A stretch of DNA of 13,418 bases from Oscillospiraceae bacterium (GTDB taxonomy: Bacteria; Bacillota; Clostridia; Oscillospirales; Oscillospiraceae): NCBI GenBank assembly GCA_029009035.1, contig JAQXJQ010000133.1, forward strand, positions 1 to 13,418. The letters are read 5' to 3'. This document shows, in pieces, positions 12,342 to 13,418 of the stretch; the first letter of the stretch is position 1; every line of letters starts with the position of its first letter. Position numbers and translations under genes: made by a program. The notes under the pieces were generated by a model. The model saw nothing but the letters and a program-made list of their open reading frames with translations, ran no database searches and had not been told where the DNA came from.

Positions 12342-13418
12342 ATGAATGAAAATCAGGATATGATCCCCGAGCTGACCCTGAACCCCACCGATACTGCCGT
12401 GGCTCAGGCCCCCGCGGCCCCCGAACTGACCCTGGAGCCCACCCTCAACGCCGCCGATAACGCCGCCGCCCAGGCTGCCGCTCAGGCCCAGCGGGACGCC
12501 AACGCCATCAAGCTGGATGAGAGCCAGCTCACCGAGGCCGAGCGCAAGATCGTCAACGATTTTTCCGAGAAGATCGACATCACCGACTCCGCTCAGGTGC
12601 TCCAGTACGGTGCCGCCGCCCAGAAGAACATTGCCTCCTTCTCCGAGAGCGCCCTGGGCAATGTGCGCACCAAGGATCTGGGTCAGGTGGGCGAAGCCCT
12701 GTCCTCTCTGGTGGTGGAGCTCAAGACCTTCGGCCAGGAGGAGAAGAGCGGTATCCTCGGCTTCTTCCAGAAGAAGAAAAACCAGGCTCAGGCTCTGAAG
12801 GCCAGCTTTGACAAGGCCGAGGTGAACGTGGACAAGATCGCCGCCATTCTGGAGGGACATCAGGTCACCCTGATGAAGGACATCGCCATGCTGGATCAGA
12901 TGTATGATCTGAACACCAAGTACTACAAGGAGCTGACCATGTATATCCTGGCCGGCAAGAAGGCGCTGGAGAAGGCCCGCTCCGTCACTCTGGAGGAGCT
13001 GCGCAAGAAGGCCGCCGAGACCGGCGCCCAGGAGGACGCCCAGAAGTACAACGACTACGCCAACCTCTGCAACCGTTTTGAGAAGAAGATCCACGATCTG
13101 GAGCTGACCCGGATGATCTCCATTCAGATGGGCCCCCAGACCCGCCTCATCCAGAACAACGACACCCTCATGCTGGAGAAGATCCAGTCCTCGCTGGTGA
13201 ACACCATTCCCCTGTGGAAGAGCCAGATGGTCCTCTCCCTGGGGCTGGAGCACTCCCGTCAGGCCACTGCCGCCCAGAGCGCGGTGACCAATATGACCAA
13301 TGACCTGCTCAAGAAGAACGCCGACGCGCTGAAGATGGGCACCATCGCCACGGCCAAGGAGTCCGAGCGGTCTATCGTGGACATTGAAACCCTGCAGCAC
13401 ACCAACCAGCAGCTCATT
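12342..13418 (+). CDS. Toxic anion resistance protein, TelA/KlaA family (3' truncated by window)
   Basis: The gene is open to the window end, with 359 codons present; relatives are near 380-400 residues, so little is missing. Residues 1-50 are a variable Pro/Ala-rich tail with two copies of Pro-Glu-Leu-Thr-Leu. The TelA domain follows: Phe-Ser-Glu-Lys-Ile-Asp-Ile-Thr-Asp (about 67-75), a Gly-Phe-Phe-Gln-Lys-Lys-Lys stretch near 140, then long amphipathic helices with Met-Gly-Pro-Gln-Thr-Arg-Leu-Ile-Gln and Asn-Thr-Ile-Pro-Leu-Trp-Lys-Ser-Gln, both characteristic of the family. KlaA/TelA was named for plasmid tellurite resistance; chromosomal copies such as YceH in Bacillus have no settled biochemistry. 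There is no signal peptide. The ATG has AGGAGG at 12328-12333, 8 bases upstream. It has its own promoter. Confidence 0.9.
   Translation, partial: MNENQDMIPELTLNPTDTAVAQAPAAPELTLEPTLNAADNAAAQAAAQAQRDANAIKLDESQLTEAERKIVNDFSEKIDITDSAQVLQYGAAAQKNIASFSESALGNVRTKDLGQVGEALSSLVVELKTFGQEEKSGILGFFQKKKNQAQALKASFDKAEVNVDKIAAILEGHQVTLMKDIAMLDQMYDLNTKYYKELTMYILAGKKALEKARSVTLEELRKKAAETGAQEDAQKYNDYANLCNRFEKKIHDLELTRMISIQMGPQTRLIQNNDTLMLEKIQSSLVNTIPLWKSQMVLSLGLEHSRQATAAQSAVTNMTNDLLKKNADALKMGTIATAKESERSIVDIETLQHTNQQLI

Noticed and set aside
12249..13400. 383-residue minus-strand frame opposite the TelA-family gene
   Set aside because: It is a shadow of a clear TelA-family gene, rich in Leu/Gly/His, and it reads through both promoters.
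1..13418. CRISPR array, tRNA, rRNA or mobile element
   Set aside because: No spaced direct repeats, cloverleaf, rRNA signature, transposase or integrase motif was seen on either strand.

Overview
The window is GC-rich chromosomal DNA from an endospore-forming member of the Firmicutes. The spoIIAA-spoIIAB-sigF sporulation operon, sigma-A type promoters, strong AGGAGG ribosome sites and an exonuclease-dead DNA polymerase I all point that way. The high GC and the gene content suggest a gut clostridium of the Oscillospiraceae type (Flavonifractor, Lawsonibacter or Intestinimonas relatives). That placement is inference. No insertion sequence, phage gene, tRNA, rRNA or CRISPR array is visible, so this is mainly a housekeeping region.

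Layout. Positions 1-184 hold a run of hairpins and no convincing gene. A minus-strand pair follows: a homocysteine-methyltransferase-like protein (1262 to 471), then a small TSCPD-domain protein (427 to 185). Divergent from it is a DUF3048 lipoprotein (1457-2563) with its own promoter and terminator. An AT-rich convergent gap (2564-2870) carries the terminator and a small cluster resembling DnaA boxes. The large minus-strand operon then reads from a promoter at 8587 down to 2871: polA, an APH-fold kinase, rimI, a second GNAT acetyltransferase and tsaD, with junctions that overlap or abut up to the last gap. Divergent from polA, the plus strand carries spoIIAA, spoIIAB and sigF (8705-10180), then a small 11-residue-repeat protein with its own promoter (10280-10645). 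A bidirectional terminator separates this from the minus-strand rpe-recR pair (11986 to 10713). rpe has an unusually long, strongly structured leader of about 230 nt. Its promoter is back-to-back with that of a TelA-family gene, which runs off the window end.

How the genes work together. SpoIIAA, SpoIIAB and SigF form the partner-switching module that activates the first forespore sigma factor. TsaD makes the t6A modification of ANN-decoding tRNAs, and RimI, its usual chromosomal neighbour, acetylates protein N-termini. PolA and RecR serve DNA repair, and Rpe serves the pentose phosphate pathway. No complete new multi-gene system is evident. The items most worth a second look are the rpe leader RNA, the hairpin cluster at the left edge, the zinc-motif-lacking methyltransferase-like gene, the short coupled reading frame before tsaD, and the 11-residue-repeat protein.
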